From assembly GCA_034422835.1 (NCBI GenBank), contig DAOUJJ010000016.1, forward strand, positions 1 through 41,693: a DNA stretch of 41,693 nt, written 5' to 3'. The translations under genes and the position numbers were made by a program. Of the stretch, positions 24,309 to 34,556 are shown in pieces. Origin of the DNA: VXMO01 sp034422835 (GTDB lineage Bacteria > Chloroflexota > Dehalococcoidia > UBA6926). Below the pieces are notes generated by a model. It made no database searches. It was not told the origin of the DNA and saw nothing but the letters and a program-made list of their open reading frames with translations. Within the stretch, counting starts at the first letter, position 1. Every line of letters begins with the position of its first letter.

Positions 24309-26309
24309 CAAAAATGGTGAGAGAAACTGCACCGCTCCCCAATCTCCTGCCGCAACTTTGGAAGACGGCCACTCTTGTACCGTTCCAAGACCCTGATCCC
24401 TTACTGTGCCGTTCTCTATTGCCCATGCAAGGTTCTTGGCAACGGCGGGCGTCTCAGGATTGTGCGCCAGGTTGACGACTTTCGTTGGCGGCTTTGGTTC
24501 TTTCTCGTTTGCCCATCGGCGGCACACCAGCAACATCTCGCCAATGCTGGTGTTCTCCGAAAAGTAGATGCGCTCCGGATCATGAGAGGTAACGATGGTC
24601 TCAATATGGTATTGGCTAGCCAAATGCTTGCGTATTTCAAGAGATGAAGCATTCGTGGCGGTCACGAGAGGCAGGATAGCAGCGATTACACCCTCATCAG
24701 CCTTTCTCAGGAAGTCCCCGAGAACCAGAAAGGCATTCCCATTACTAGACAGATGCACGGGTTTATTCGCAAAGAGCTCCTTCTCCCGCGCTTTGATTTT
24801 GTTTTCTGTATCACGATCGAACTGGTCATGCCTCAAGCTGTCTCTCGTGAACGGCGGGTTCATGATGACCAGGTCGGCGGGCTCAATCGCGATGGTTTCC
24901 TCTTCCGTTTCCACTTGTCGGACTCGTGGTTCAGCGTTCGGAAACGGAATCAGCATCGGTTGGATATCGCTCAGAAAATCCAGCGTGCCGAGGCGCGTTC
25001 TGCCTTTGTTATCGATTCCCAGCAGGGAGCGTCCGATCTTAATGTTCCGGAACTGCGTTGACGGCGAAAGTAGCCCGAGCGTGGTTGCCGCCATGTGCGT
25101 GGCGGTCAGATTAACGTCGTATCCGCTGAATACGTGTTCAATCAGCGACTTTGCCAAGTCGCTCTCCACATCGGCTTGCGGCGCAAGATCGCGGATGCGC
25201 TCAGCGGCGGCCATGAGCAGGGTGCCGGTGCCACACGCGGGATCAGTAATCCTGAGCTTGGCGATGGACTCTGGGTCATTCCAGTCACACATGTCATCGG
25301 TGATGGCAAGCGTGGCGAGGAGCGTCGCGGCGGCAGTCGTAGTATAAAAAGAGCCGTCGTAACGTGCCGTATCCAGAACGGTGTGAAAAATACGACCAAG
25401 CAAATCATGGCGAATACCGGCGATGTTCGCGACGACGGCAAGGGCAGCTTTGGCGGTTTCCTGAATGGCTCCCGCAAAGGCCGGATCCGGCGGGCAGGAG
25501 CGCAGAGCCGCGAGGCCGGTCTCGAAGATTGGTTTGTAATCCAGCGCAAGGATAAGGCCCCACGCTGTCACGAATGATCCAATAGGATCCTCACTATCAG
25601 CACACCAGTCCGCCCGAAGCGGTGGCCAGTTTCCCTCGAACGGCTCTCCAATACGATTGTCAGTGGTGGGACGCATCCCACCAAGATGACTGTCCAAACG
25701 GGAATGGAACATGCAGGCGGTTGCGACAACGAGCATTGCGCGCTTGGCAGGCGTCGCCCAAGGGTCTTGAACTCTTTGCCCGCTCTTCGCTTTCTTCGGC
25801 GGCAGATCCAATGCCGCCGCAAGTTGGCGTTTCTGTTCCTCGCCAAGCCGGCGCACGGCGGCGTCAAGGCTCTCTGACAAGGCGGCGGCGACAAAATCGG
25901 GGTTGCCCACCTGGGCGGGCGCTAGCCGAATGACCGACGTTAGCTGATCAAGGTCACCGGCCGTCCAGAGCGGGGCCGCATCGCTCCCATCGCGGATAGT
26001 CCATATGAGTTCTTGCTCATTGAGGTTCTCTCTGGTTGTTCCCTTCGGATAGCAAACAGCAATAGCGACATCGGCGAGGTCCTGCTGTTGCGGCAAACGC
26101 CTATCCGCGTCACCAATAGCCTCACGCTTTTTCGCGCTCGATTGCCCAACTTCGGCTTCAACCGCAATTCGCGCAGGGCCAATCTTCACTTCAACGTCAA
26201 CACGTCGATTCCCTGGATGAGTCACCTCTGGAATAGCGGCCAGCCCACGCTTTTTTAGCTCATCGGCCAGTTCGACATTTACGGTGTGCTCGTGTTCCCT
26301 GTTAGTCAT
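24285..26309 (-). CDS. single-chain restriction-modification enzyme (nuclease plus N6-adenine methyltransferase), stopped by TAG
   Basis: This 674-residue product is the first three-quarters of a gene whose frame continues to 23556 (917 residues if codon 675 were sense). Residues about 1-90 resemble a PD-(D/E)xK nuclease: D38 in RRVDVEVK and E51-A-E53 on the next strand. After a helical linker comes an N6-adenine methyltransferase domain with SAM motif DPACGTGTLL (D356) and the catalytic NPPF (N484), as in type IIG or type I HsdM-like enzymes. The target-recognition part lies beyond the stop. The start is ATG at 26309 (MTNREHEHTVNVEL); the frame extends 21 codons upstream without support, and no ribosome site is seen. 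It is less GC-rich than the CoA-transferases on both sides. Confidence 0.8.
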   Translation of the reverse strand: MTNREHEHTVNVELADELKKRGLAAIPEVTHPGNRRVDVEVKIGPARIAVEAEVGQSSAKKREAIGDADRRLPQQQDLADVAIAVCYPKGTTRENLNEQELIWTIRDGSDAAPLWTAGDLDQLTSVIRLAPAQVGNPDFVAAALSESLDAAVRRLGEEQKRQLAAALDLPPKKAKSGQRVQDPWATPAKRAMLVVATACMFHSRLDSHLGGMRPTTDNRIGEPFEGNWPPLRADWCADSEDPIGSFVTAWGLILALDYKPIFETGLAALRSCPPDPAFAGAIQETAKAALAVVANIAGIRHDLLGRIFHTVLDTARYDGSFYTTTAAATLLATLAITDDMCDWNDPESIAKLRITDPACGTGTLLMAAAERIRDLAPQADVESDLAKSLIEHVFSGYDVNLTATHMAATTLGLLSPSTQFRNIKIGRSLLGIDNKGRTRLGTLDFLSDIQPMLIPFPNAEPRVRQVETEEETIAIEPADLVIMNPPFTRDSLRHDQFDRDTENKIKAREKELFANKPVHLSSNGNAFLVLGDFLRKADEGVIAAILPLVTATNASSLEIRKHLASQYHIETIVTSHDPERIYFSENTSIGEMLLVCRRWANEKEPKPPTKVVNLAHNPETPAVAKNLAWAIENGTVRDQGLGTVQEWPSSKVAAGDWGAVQFLSPFLTEEFAAP

Positions 26310-26365
26310 GATAGAAACATACCATGAGATATAATTCCCACACCTTTGGAGAACGGGGGAAATCC

Positions 26366-28783
26366 ATGACAAATCAAACGACAGCCACTGGCACGCCCGG
26401 CGCGCTCGATGGGGTACGCGTGCTTGATCTCGGCGGGCTGCCGTCCATGTACGCCTCCAAGCTTCTCGCCGATTTTGGCGCGGACGTCATCCTCGTCGAG
26501 GGGCCAAACGGCGACGCGAGCCGCCACATGCCGCCCTACGCCGCCGGAGAGCCCGGCCCGGAGCGCAGCCTCGTTTTTCACTCGTTCCACACCAACAAGC
26601 GCAGCGCCGTCGCGGACATCACGACGAACGAAGGGCGTGCCGCAATCCGCCGTCTTGCCCGATCCGTTGATGTCATCCTGGAAACCAACTCCCCCGGCTA
26701 CATGGATGAAATTGGCTTGGACTTTGAGAGCCTGCGAGCCGACAACCTCGGCCTGATCCTGTGCTCCGTCACGCCGTATGGCCAGACCGGCCCCTACGCC
26801 TCCTACAAGGGCACGGACCTCCACGCTGAGGCCATGGGCGGCCTCATGCTCCTGCAGGGCGACCCTGACCGCCAGCCCGTCATGTCGCCCTCGTTCCTCG
26901 GCTACTCCGTCGGCGGCACGCACGCGGCCCTCGGCATCATGAACGCCCTGTTTGCGCGAGAGCATTCGGGACGCGGCCAACGCGTGGACGTTTCGATGAC
27001 GGAGGCCATCGCGAACATCCTCTTTATCGTTGCGCAGTTCGGCTACAACAGCACCGTCGCTGAGCGCCCCGGCACGGGTGGCGGCGGCGGGACCGGCGTC
27101 TTTGAGTGCTCCGACGGCTGGATCGGCTTCTCTCCCATCCAACCCAACCAGTTCATGTCGTTCGCGCAGTGGACGGGCAATGAAATCATCCAGGACGAGA
27201 TGTTCCGGGAACTCACCGTCCGCCAGGAGAACAAGGACTTCATCAACGAGATTGCGGTGGAGTTCTTCCTGACCAAGACCGTCGCGGAGGCCGTGGACGA
27301 GGCGCAGGGGCGCCGCATTCCCGCCGCGCCCGTCAGTTCCCCCGCCGACCTCGCCCAGAATCCCCATCTTCTCTTCCGCGACTACTTCCAGGACGTCACG
27401 CATCCGGTACTTGGCGACTACAAGCTACCCGGCCCCGCCGGACGGTTGAGCGAGACGCCATGGTTGTTGCGCCGTCCCGCGCCGACGCTCGGCCAGCACA
27501 CGGACGAGGTGCTTGCGGAGGCGGACACCGCCTCACCCTCGACACCTGCAGCGCCCGTCATGGCCAACCCCGGCAATGGACGCCTGCCGATGGAGGGCGT
27601 GCGTGTCACGGACCTGACGCGCATCTGGGTCGGCCCGTACGGCACGCGGCAGCTGGCGGACTTCGGCGCGGATGTCATCAAGATCGAATCGTCGCTATTC
27701 GACCCCGCGTCGCGCATCACCGGCATCCTGCCGATGCACCCGGAGTTGAACCGCAACAAGATGAGCATCACGGTGGACCTGCACTTCGAGGAGGGGCAGG
27801 ACATCGTCCGCAAGCTGGCGGCGACAAGCGACGCCGTCGTTGAGAACTACGCCGCCGGCGCGCTCTCCCGCTGGGGCCTGGACTATGAGGGCATCCGCGC
27901 CGTCAAGCCGGACATCGTCTACATGAGCATGCCCGGGTGGGGCAGCACCGGCCCGTTCGCGTCTCATGTGCTGTTCGGATTGCAAGCGCAAACCGCATCC
28001 GGCGTCACCTATCTCTGGGGGCACCCGGAATCGCCTCCGTCCATGCGCTGCGGCGTCTACTACGCCGATTTCTTCGTGGGCGGCCTCTCCGGCTACATGC
28101 TGCAAACCGCGCTGTACCACAAGCTCAAGACCGGGCAGGGGCAGCGCATAGAGGTCTCACAGGTTGAGGCGCAGGCCAACGCGCTCGGCGTGCCGCTGCT
28201 GGACTACGTCATCAACGGCATCAACCAGGAGCCGACGGGCAACCGGCGCGAATACGCCGCCCCGCACGACGCCTACCCCTGTGCCGGAGAAGATCGCTGG
28301 TGTGTCATCGCCTGCCACACGGAGGAGGAATGGCAGGGACTGGTGCGCGGCATGACCCCGCCCAACCAGGACCCGCCGGAGTGGACGCAGGACCCGCGTT
28401 TCACCACGTTGGAGGCGCGTCTCGCCAACCGTGAGGCCCTCGATGAACTCATTTCCGAGTGGACGAGTAGCCTGACCCCACGGCAAGTCATGGCAACGCT
28501 GCAGAAACACGGTGTGCCCGCCACCGCCGCTCAGACCACGGAGGACGTGTACTACGACCCCGCCATGAACGCGCGCGGCTACGTCGTCAAAGTCCCTCAC
28601 GAGGAACCGCAGTGGGGCAACATCGGTCACGCCTCATACGGCGCGAAGCTTGAGGACACCCCCGGCGCAATCCGAATGGGCGCCCCCGCCCTCGGTCAAC
28701 ACAACGACTACGTCATGCGTGAACTCCTCGGCCTCAGCGAGGCGGACATCAAGGAACTCATCGAGGGAGGAGTCCTCGTCTAG
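26366..28783 (+). CDS. double-domain CaiB/BaiF (class III) CoA-transferase, second paralogue
   Basis: This 805-residue protein has the same two-domain plan as the gene at 21150. The ATG at 26366 (MTNQTTATGTPGALDGVRV) follows GGGGGA; the frame extends 14 codons upstream into the promoter of the opposite-strand gene. The first domain (about 12-395) has Y180 where the catalytic Asp of the family belongs; the second (about 410-800) has D568 (YYADFFVGG). The shared mechanism is acyl-CoA to carboxylate CoA transfer, and the two genes may serve related substrates. The following 28784-28908 gap has no supported feature beyond a CACCCTGAGC-like fragment. Confidence 0.85.
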   Translation: MTNQTTATGTPGALDGVRVLDLGGLPSMYASKLLADFGADVILVEGPNGDASRHMPPYAAGEPGPERSLVFHSFHTNKRSAVADITTNEGRAAIRRLARSVDVILETNSPGYMDEIGLDFESLRADNLGLILCSVTPYGQTGPYASYKGTDLHAEAMGGLMLLQGDPDRQPVMSPSFLGYSVGGTHAALGIMNALFAREHSGRGQRVDVSMTEAIANILFIVAQFGYNSTVAERPGTGGGGGTGVFECSDGWIGFSPIQPNQFMSFAQWTGNEIIQDEMFRELTVRQENKDFINEIAVEFFLTKTVAEAVDEAQGRRIPAAPVSSPADLAQNPHLLFRDYFQDVTHPVLGDYKLPGPAGRLSETPWLLRRPAPTLGQHTDEVLAEADTASPSTPAAPVMANPGNGRLPMEGVRVTDLTRIWVGPYGTRQLADFGADVIKIESSLFDPASRITGILPMHPELNRNKMSITVDLHFEEGQDIVRKLAATSDAVVENYAAGALSRWGLDYEGIRAVKPDIVYMSMPGWGSTGPFASHVLFGLQAQTASGVTYLWGHPESPPSMRCGVYYADFFVGGLSGYMLQTALYHKLKTGQGQRIEVSQVEAQANALGVPLLDYVINGINQEPTGNRREYAAPHDAYPCAGEDRWCVIACHTEEEWQGLVRGMTPPNQDPPEWTQDPRFTTLEARLANREALDELISEWTSSLTPRQVMATLQKHGVPATAAQTTEDVYYDPAMNARGYVVKVPHEEPQWGNIGHASYGAKLEDTPGAIRMGAPALGQHNDYVMRELLGLSEADIKELIEGGVLV

Positions 28784-28908
28784 AAGAATCTATCCGCTCA
28801 CCCTGAGCCCGGCCGAGAAAGCTAACGTACCGATTGCTCCGCCAACGCCGGAACGCGGTCTCCCAACCTCACAGGCCAACCAACCCTGCTCGCGAACCGA
28901 GAAAAACC

Positions 28909-30771
28909 TTACATGAACTCCTCGAGCCGCTGGATATTCCGTGGATTATCCACCTCGTTGCCCTTCTGAATGCCGGCGTAGTACGCGAATAGCTGCACCG
29001 GCAGCGCAGTCACCAGCGGCAACAGCGCCTGCGGTGTGTCCGCCGGAATAAAGATGGGATGATCGACGATGGGCGCGAGCTCCTCGTCGCCCTCAGTGAG
29101 AATGGCCGCCACCACGCCTCCGTTGTCCTTGAGCAGCCTGACTGACAGCGCCATGCGTCCATACTCGGGGCCCTGCGGCGCGATGGCGAAGGCGGGCGTC
29201 TCATCCCCGTTGACGAGGGCGATGGGTCCGTGGATGAGCTCCGATCCCGGGTATGCAGTGGCATGGATATAGCCGAGTTGGATAAGCTTCCATGCGCCCT
29301 CCGCGGCCACCGGGTACAGGCGTCCATGCGCCAGGAACACCGCGTCGCGTCGCGTTGAATAGCGCGTGGCCAGCGCCGAGGGCAAAGAGGGGTCTTCAAG
29401 AATCTGGTTCGCGTACCCGGACAGCTTGCTGAGTTCGTTCAGGCGGCCGGGCACGGATTCTGCGCCGTCATTTCCCCGAACGAGGGCGAGATGCATCGCT
29501 ATCAGGTAGAAGGTGAGCACCGACGACGTGAACGACTTTGTGGACGCCATCCCCACCTCGCGACCACAGCGCAGCGGCACCACTGTGTCGGCCATCAACG
29601 CCCCGGTCGACTCCTCGTCATTCGTCACCATGATCGTCGGGCAGCCCAGTTCGCTGGCCCGGGTCATCGCGCCCAGCGTATCCAGCGTCTCCCCGGAAGC
29701 AGTCACCGCGATGAACAGGGTTTTCGGGCCAAGCTCAAAATCACCAAAGACGATCTCTGAACCGACGTCGACCTGGCATGGCAGATCAGTGAGTTCTTCG
29801 ATATAGAGTCGACCGGCATCCGCCGCGTGCAGTGACGAACTTGAACCGCTGAGCACCACCCGTTCAGCATTCTCCAGCGCGTCCCGGATTGAGTCGAACT
29901 CCTCCATCCGGAGAGAGAGCGTGTCGAAATCCACGCGGCCGCGCAGCGCGTCCGTCCACGCTTCCGGCTGCTCGGTGATCTCCTTGATCATGAAAGTCAT
30001 GTGGCCGCCGCGCGCTGCCGCCATCGGGTCCTCCGAAGGCGAAATGGAACGCTTGGAAATGGGAACGCCGGCCATGAGCGTCTTGAATTCCACACCCCGC
30101 GGCGACACGATCGCCATTTCGCCTGCGGCCAGGAACGCAATCCTGTCCGACACGCTTGTCAGCGGCCCCGCCTCGCTCGCCACGAAGGCCTCGTTGTGCC
30201 CCCATCCCACAATGAGAGGGCTCGCATAGCCGCTGCGCGCCGCCACGATGGTCTCCGGCTCTTCCGCCCGCGCCGCCACCACAGCCAGCGTTCCTTGTGT
30301 CCGCGTCAGAGCCGCTCGAACCGCGGCCTCCAAACTCGCCTCCGCGCCCGCCAACGTCAATTCCTCATCTATCAGATGCGGAATCACCTCTGCGTCGGTC
30401 GTCGAGACGAAGCGATGGCCGCGACCCCGCAGCTCCGCCTTGAGTTCGACGTGGTTCTCAACGATGCCGTTCGTGACGACGGCGACCAAACCATGGCGGT
30501 CCAGGTGCGGCTGCGCGTTCTCGGTCGTCACCGCGCCGTGCGTCCGCCACCGCGTATGCCCCAGGCCCATGTGACCGAGAGGCGGCTCTTCGGAGAGAGC
30601 GCCCTTCAGGACATCGAGCTGTCCTACGGTTTTAACGGCGTTAAAGTAACCGTCCGGGTCGCGCACGGCGACGCCGACGCTGTCATAGCGTTGGTCTCTC
30701 ACCTGCGAAAGGGCCTGCAAGAGAACCGGCACGGCCTCCCGAACACCGACGTAGCTAACGATGGCGCCCAT
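28909..30771 (-). CDS. GlmS-like protein lacking the glutaminase Cys
   Basis: This 620-residue protein has the full layout of glutamine:fructose-6-phosphate aminotransferase (about 610). It has an N-terminal class II glutaminase-like domain (GHTRWRTHG, ENAQPH, NGIVENH) and two SIS sugar-phosphate isomerase domains (LSGSSSLHAAD, TASGETLDT, STKSFTSSV). The nucleophile is missing: the start reads MGAIVSYVG where active enzymes have MCGI-type starts, so C2 is replaced by G. No alternative start restores it. Either it uses free ammonia, acts on another sugar phosphate as an isomerase or deaminase, or is a regulator. The C-terminus (NPRNIQRLEEFM) also departs from the usual DxPRNLAKSVTVE. It is 9 bases behind plsC, so the two are co-transcribed. 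Confidence 0.85.
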   Translation of the reverse strand: MGAIVSYVGVREAVPVLLQALSQVRDQRYDSVGVAVRDPDGYFNAVKTVGQLDVLKGALSEEPPLGHMGLGHTRWRTHGAVTTENAQPHLDRHGLVAVVTNGIVENHVELKAELRGRGHRFVSTTDAEVIPHLIDEELTLAGAEASLEAAVRAALTRTQGTLAVVAARAEEPETIVAARSGYASPLIVGWGHNEAFVASEAGPLTSVSDRIAFLAAGEMAIVSPRGVEFKTLMAGVPISKRSISPSEDPMAAARGGHMTFMIKEITEQPEAWTDALRGRVDFDTLSLRMEEFDSIRDALENAERVVLSGSSSSLHAADAGRLYIEELTDLPCQVDVGSEIVFGDFELGPKTLFIAVTASGETLDTLGAMTRASELGCPTIMVTNDEESTGALMADTVVPLRCGREVGMASTKSFTSSVLTFYLIAMHLALVRGNDGAESVPGRLNELSKLSGYANQILEDPSLPSALATRYSTRRDAVFLAHGRLYPVAAEGAWKLIQLGYIHATAYPGSELIHGPIALVNGDETPAFAIAPQGPEYGRMALSVRLLKDNGGVVAAILTEGDEELAPIVDHPIFIPADTPQALLPLVTALPVQLFAYYAGIQKGNEVDNPRNIQRLEEFM

Positions 30772-30780
30772 AGATGTCCC

Positions 30781-31473
30781 TCACCGCCCCGCGCGCTCTT
30801 CAGCGTGCTGTGTGTCTCGCGCGTTGTCCTCATAGTAGCCGTGCATGTGCTCAGGCAACAGGCCCGCAATTGCACTCATAATCTCGTTCGTCGCACGTTC
30901 AAACCGATCGTCTGCTTTGGATTCCGCCAGATCGGAGAAGTCCAGCAGCTTGCCGATGCGCGCCGTGAAGCGTGGGCGGCGAGCAACGAACGCGGGGTTG
31001 TGCCCCAATCCCGCAAGACCTTCGATTCCCACGGGAAGGACCGGCGCGCCCGTCGTCACGGCCAGGAAACCCGTCCCCGGCCGGGCCTGCCCCATCCGCC
31101 CATCCCGGCTCCGCGTCCCCTCGGGAAACATCCCGATTGCGCCGCCGCCGCGCAGGTGCTCTCGCGCCGTCCTCAGCGCCTCCCTGTCAAGCCTGTCCCG
31201 TGTGATCGGAATCAACCCCCACGTCCGCACCAGCCACCGCGTTATCGCAGTCCCCTCTGTCACGAGTTCCCGTTTCGCCAGGAATCGCACCTGCCACGGC
31301 ATGATGACGCCAATCAGCGCCGGATCCATGTTGTGCGTGTGATTCACGGCCACAATCACAGGCCCCGTTGGCGGCACATTCTCACGGCCATGAACCGTCA
31401 GGCGCGATCCGATCCGAAACGCCCCTGCCGCGCCGGAATGCAACAGCTTTGACATCAGTGACTGTTTTTCCAT
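30781..31473 (-). CDS. plsC: 1-acyl-sn-glycerol-3-phosphate acyltransferase family protein
   Basis: This 230-residue membrane-associated acyltransferase transfers an acyl group to lysophosphatidic acid in phospholipid synthesis. It shows the four family blocks: the catalytic HTHNMD (H-x4-D), a GxxxI-type region (TWGLIPITRDRLD), MFPEGTRSRDGRM and VTTGAPVLPVGIEG. The frame is open 30 codons further up to 31563, but those residues overlap the promoter of the M20-like gene and look non-coding; MEKQSLMSK at 31473 fits the family length. The ribosome site is weak. The gene is divergent from the M20-like gene and directly ahead of the GlmS-like gene. Narrower substrate not determinable. Confidence 0.8.
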   Translation of the reverse strand: MEKQSLMSKLLHSGAAGAFRIGSRLTVHGRENVPPTGPVIVAVNHTHNMDPALIGVIMPWQVRFLAKRELVTEGTAITRWLVRTWGLIPITRDRLDREALRTAREHLRGGGAIGMFPEGTRSRDGRMGQARPGTGFLAVTTGAPVLPVGIEGLAGLGHNPAFVARRPRFTARIGKLLDFSDLAESKADDRFERATNEIMSAIAGLLPEHMHGYYEDNARDTQHAEERAGR

Positions 31474-31549
31474 TACGCAACTATAGTAGACGCTGTGCGT
31501 CTCTCCCTTCGCCCTCGATGGGGGAAGGTCAGGATGGGGGGTGAAAGAA

Positions 31550-32785
31550 ATGACTTCTGCCAACGATCAAGGAGTGCTTGGCGGCATCGACCGCGATGAG
31601 GTCGTGCAGCTGATGAAAGACCTGCAGAGCTATCGCAGCTTTTCCGGCAACGAGACGGAGGTCATGCGATTCCTCGCGGGCTGGTTCGATGAGCGCGGCC
31701 TCTCAACTGAACTCATTGACGTGTCCGATGAGCCCGGCCGCCCTGATCTGGTCGTCCGCATCCCCGGCAGCAGCGGTGGATCTTCGCTCATGCTCAACGG
31801 CCACCTGGACATTGATCCCGTCCCGCTCAACTACCCGCTGGACCCATGGGATTGCCATGAGGAGGACGGTCGCCTCACAGGCCACGGTCTGGTCAACATG
31901 AAGGCCGGTGTTGCCGCGGCAGCCGCGGCAACGGTTGCCGTCCACCGCTCCGGCGCGCAGCTCCGAGGCGACCTGCTCTTCACCGGCGTCGTTGGCGAGT
32001 TGCAAGGCGGCGTTGGGGTCTACGACCTCGTTCAGCGGGGTATCGGCTGCGACTACACCATCATCTGCGAGCCGTCGTTCCTGGATGTCCGCACCATGCA
32101 CTCCGGCGCATGCCAATTCGTCATAACAGTCACGGGCTCCTCCGCGTGGATCGGCATGCTTCACCGCACTGAATACGTCAATGCAGTCAGCGTCATGGCG
32201 GACGTGGTCAAGGCGCTGGACGATGTGGAGTTTTCGGCGCAGCCACATCCGGCCACCCCCGGCCTGCCCCGCATGGTCATCGGCGCAATCAACGGCGGCG
32301 TCGGAACCGACTTCCTCAAATGGCGCGCGTCCTACGTGGCGGACTATTGCGCGATCATCATTGAAGTGCGCGGTGTGCCGGGACAGGACTGGGAGCAAAC
32401 GCAGGCAGACATCGACAGGGTTCTGGGGGGTGTTCGCGCCGCCAACCCGGGGGCAGTTATCGAGATTGCCGGCCCGCCTGCAACGTACACGGACGATTGG
32501 CGCAGCATGAAAGTGCCGGGGCACGGCATTGATACGCCAATCGACCATATGCTGCCCCAAACAGTCGCGCGACGTCATACGGATGTCACGGGAAACGCGC
32601 CTGAGCGCATCGGTCCGCAGGATCCCGGCTCCTATGCGTGGACGGACGCGGGATGGTTCGAAAGAGGCGGCTCCGTGCCCGTTGTCTACGGCCCAACGTC
32701 CAACACGGAGCGCACCATAGCAATCGACAATGTGCTCACGGTCGCCCGCGTTCTCGCGCTCACCGCAGTGGACATCTGTGGCTGA
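31550..32785 (+). CDS. M20-family peptidase homologue with altered active site
   Basis: This 411-residue protein has the M20 (ArgE/DapE/CPG2) fold order: N-terminal catalytic part, a lid domain from about 195 to 300, and the C-terminal catalytic part. Metal-binding H85 and D87 in NGHLDID are present, as is the CEPS glutamate. The bridging Asp of the usual DMKGG is N116 (VNMKAG); the Glu-Glu pair reads G-E (VVGELQGG); the lid His of the family reads W (SSAWIG); and the late His ligand is not found (GPTSNTERTIAIDNV). It may be inactive or have a changed function. The ATG at 31550 is preceded by GGGGGG; a GTG three codons upstream is less likely. It precedes metG by 49 bases. Confidence 0.8.
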   Translation: MTSANDQGVLGGIDRDEVVQLMKDLQSYRSFSGNETEVMRFLAGWFDERGLSTELIDVSDEPGRPDLVVRIPGSSGGSSLMLNGHLDIDPVPLNYPLDPWDCHEEDGRLTGHGLVNMKAGVAAAAAATVAVHRSGAQLRGDLLFTGVVGELQGGVGVYDLVQRGIGCDYTIICEPSFLDVRTMHSGACQFVITVTGSSAWIGMLHRTEYVNAVSVMADVVKALDDVEFSAQPHPATPGLPRMVIGAINGGVGTDFLKWRASYVADYCAIIIEVRGVPGQDWEQTQADIDRVLGGVRAANPGAVIEIAGPPATYTDDWRSMKVPGHGIDTPIDHMLPQTVARRHTDVTGNAPERIGPQDPGSYAWTDAGWFERGGSVPVVYGPTSNTERTIAIDNVLTVARVLALTAVDICG

Positions 32786-32834
32786 GTTTTCTACGCATTC
32801 GCTCAGCGCCCGCTAGAATAGTTAACGAATTCAC

Positions 32835-34526
<1,692 letters not shown>

Positions 34527-34556
34527 ACAGGCGCGCATACGGCCTGCGAACGAACA

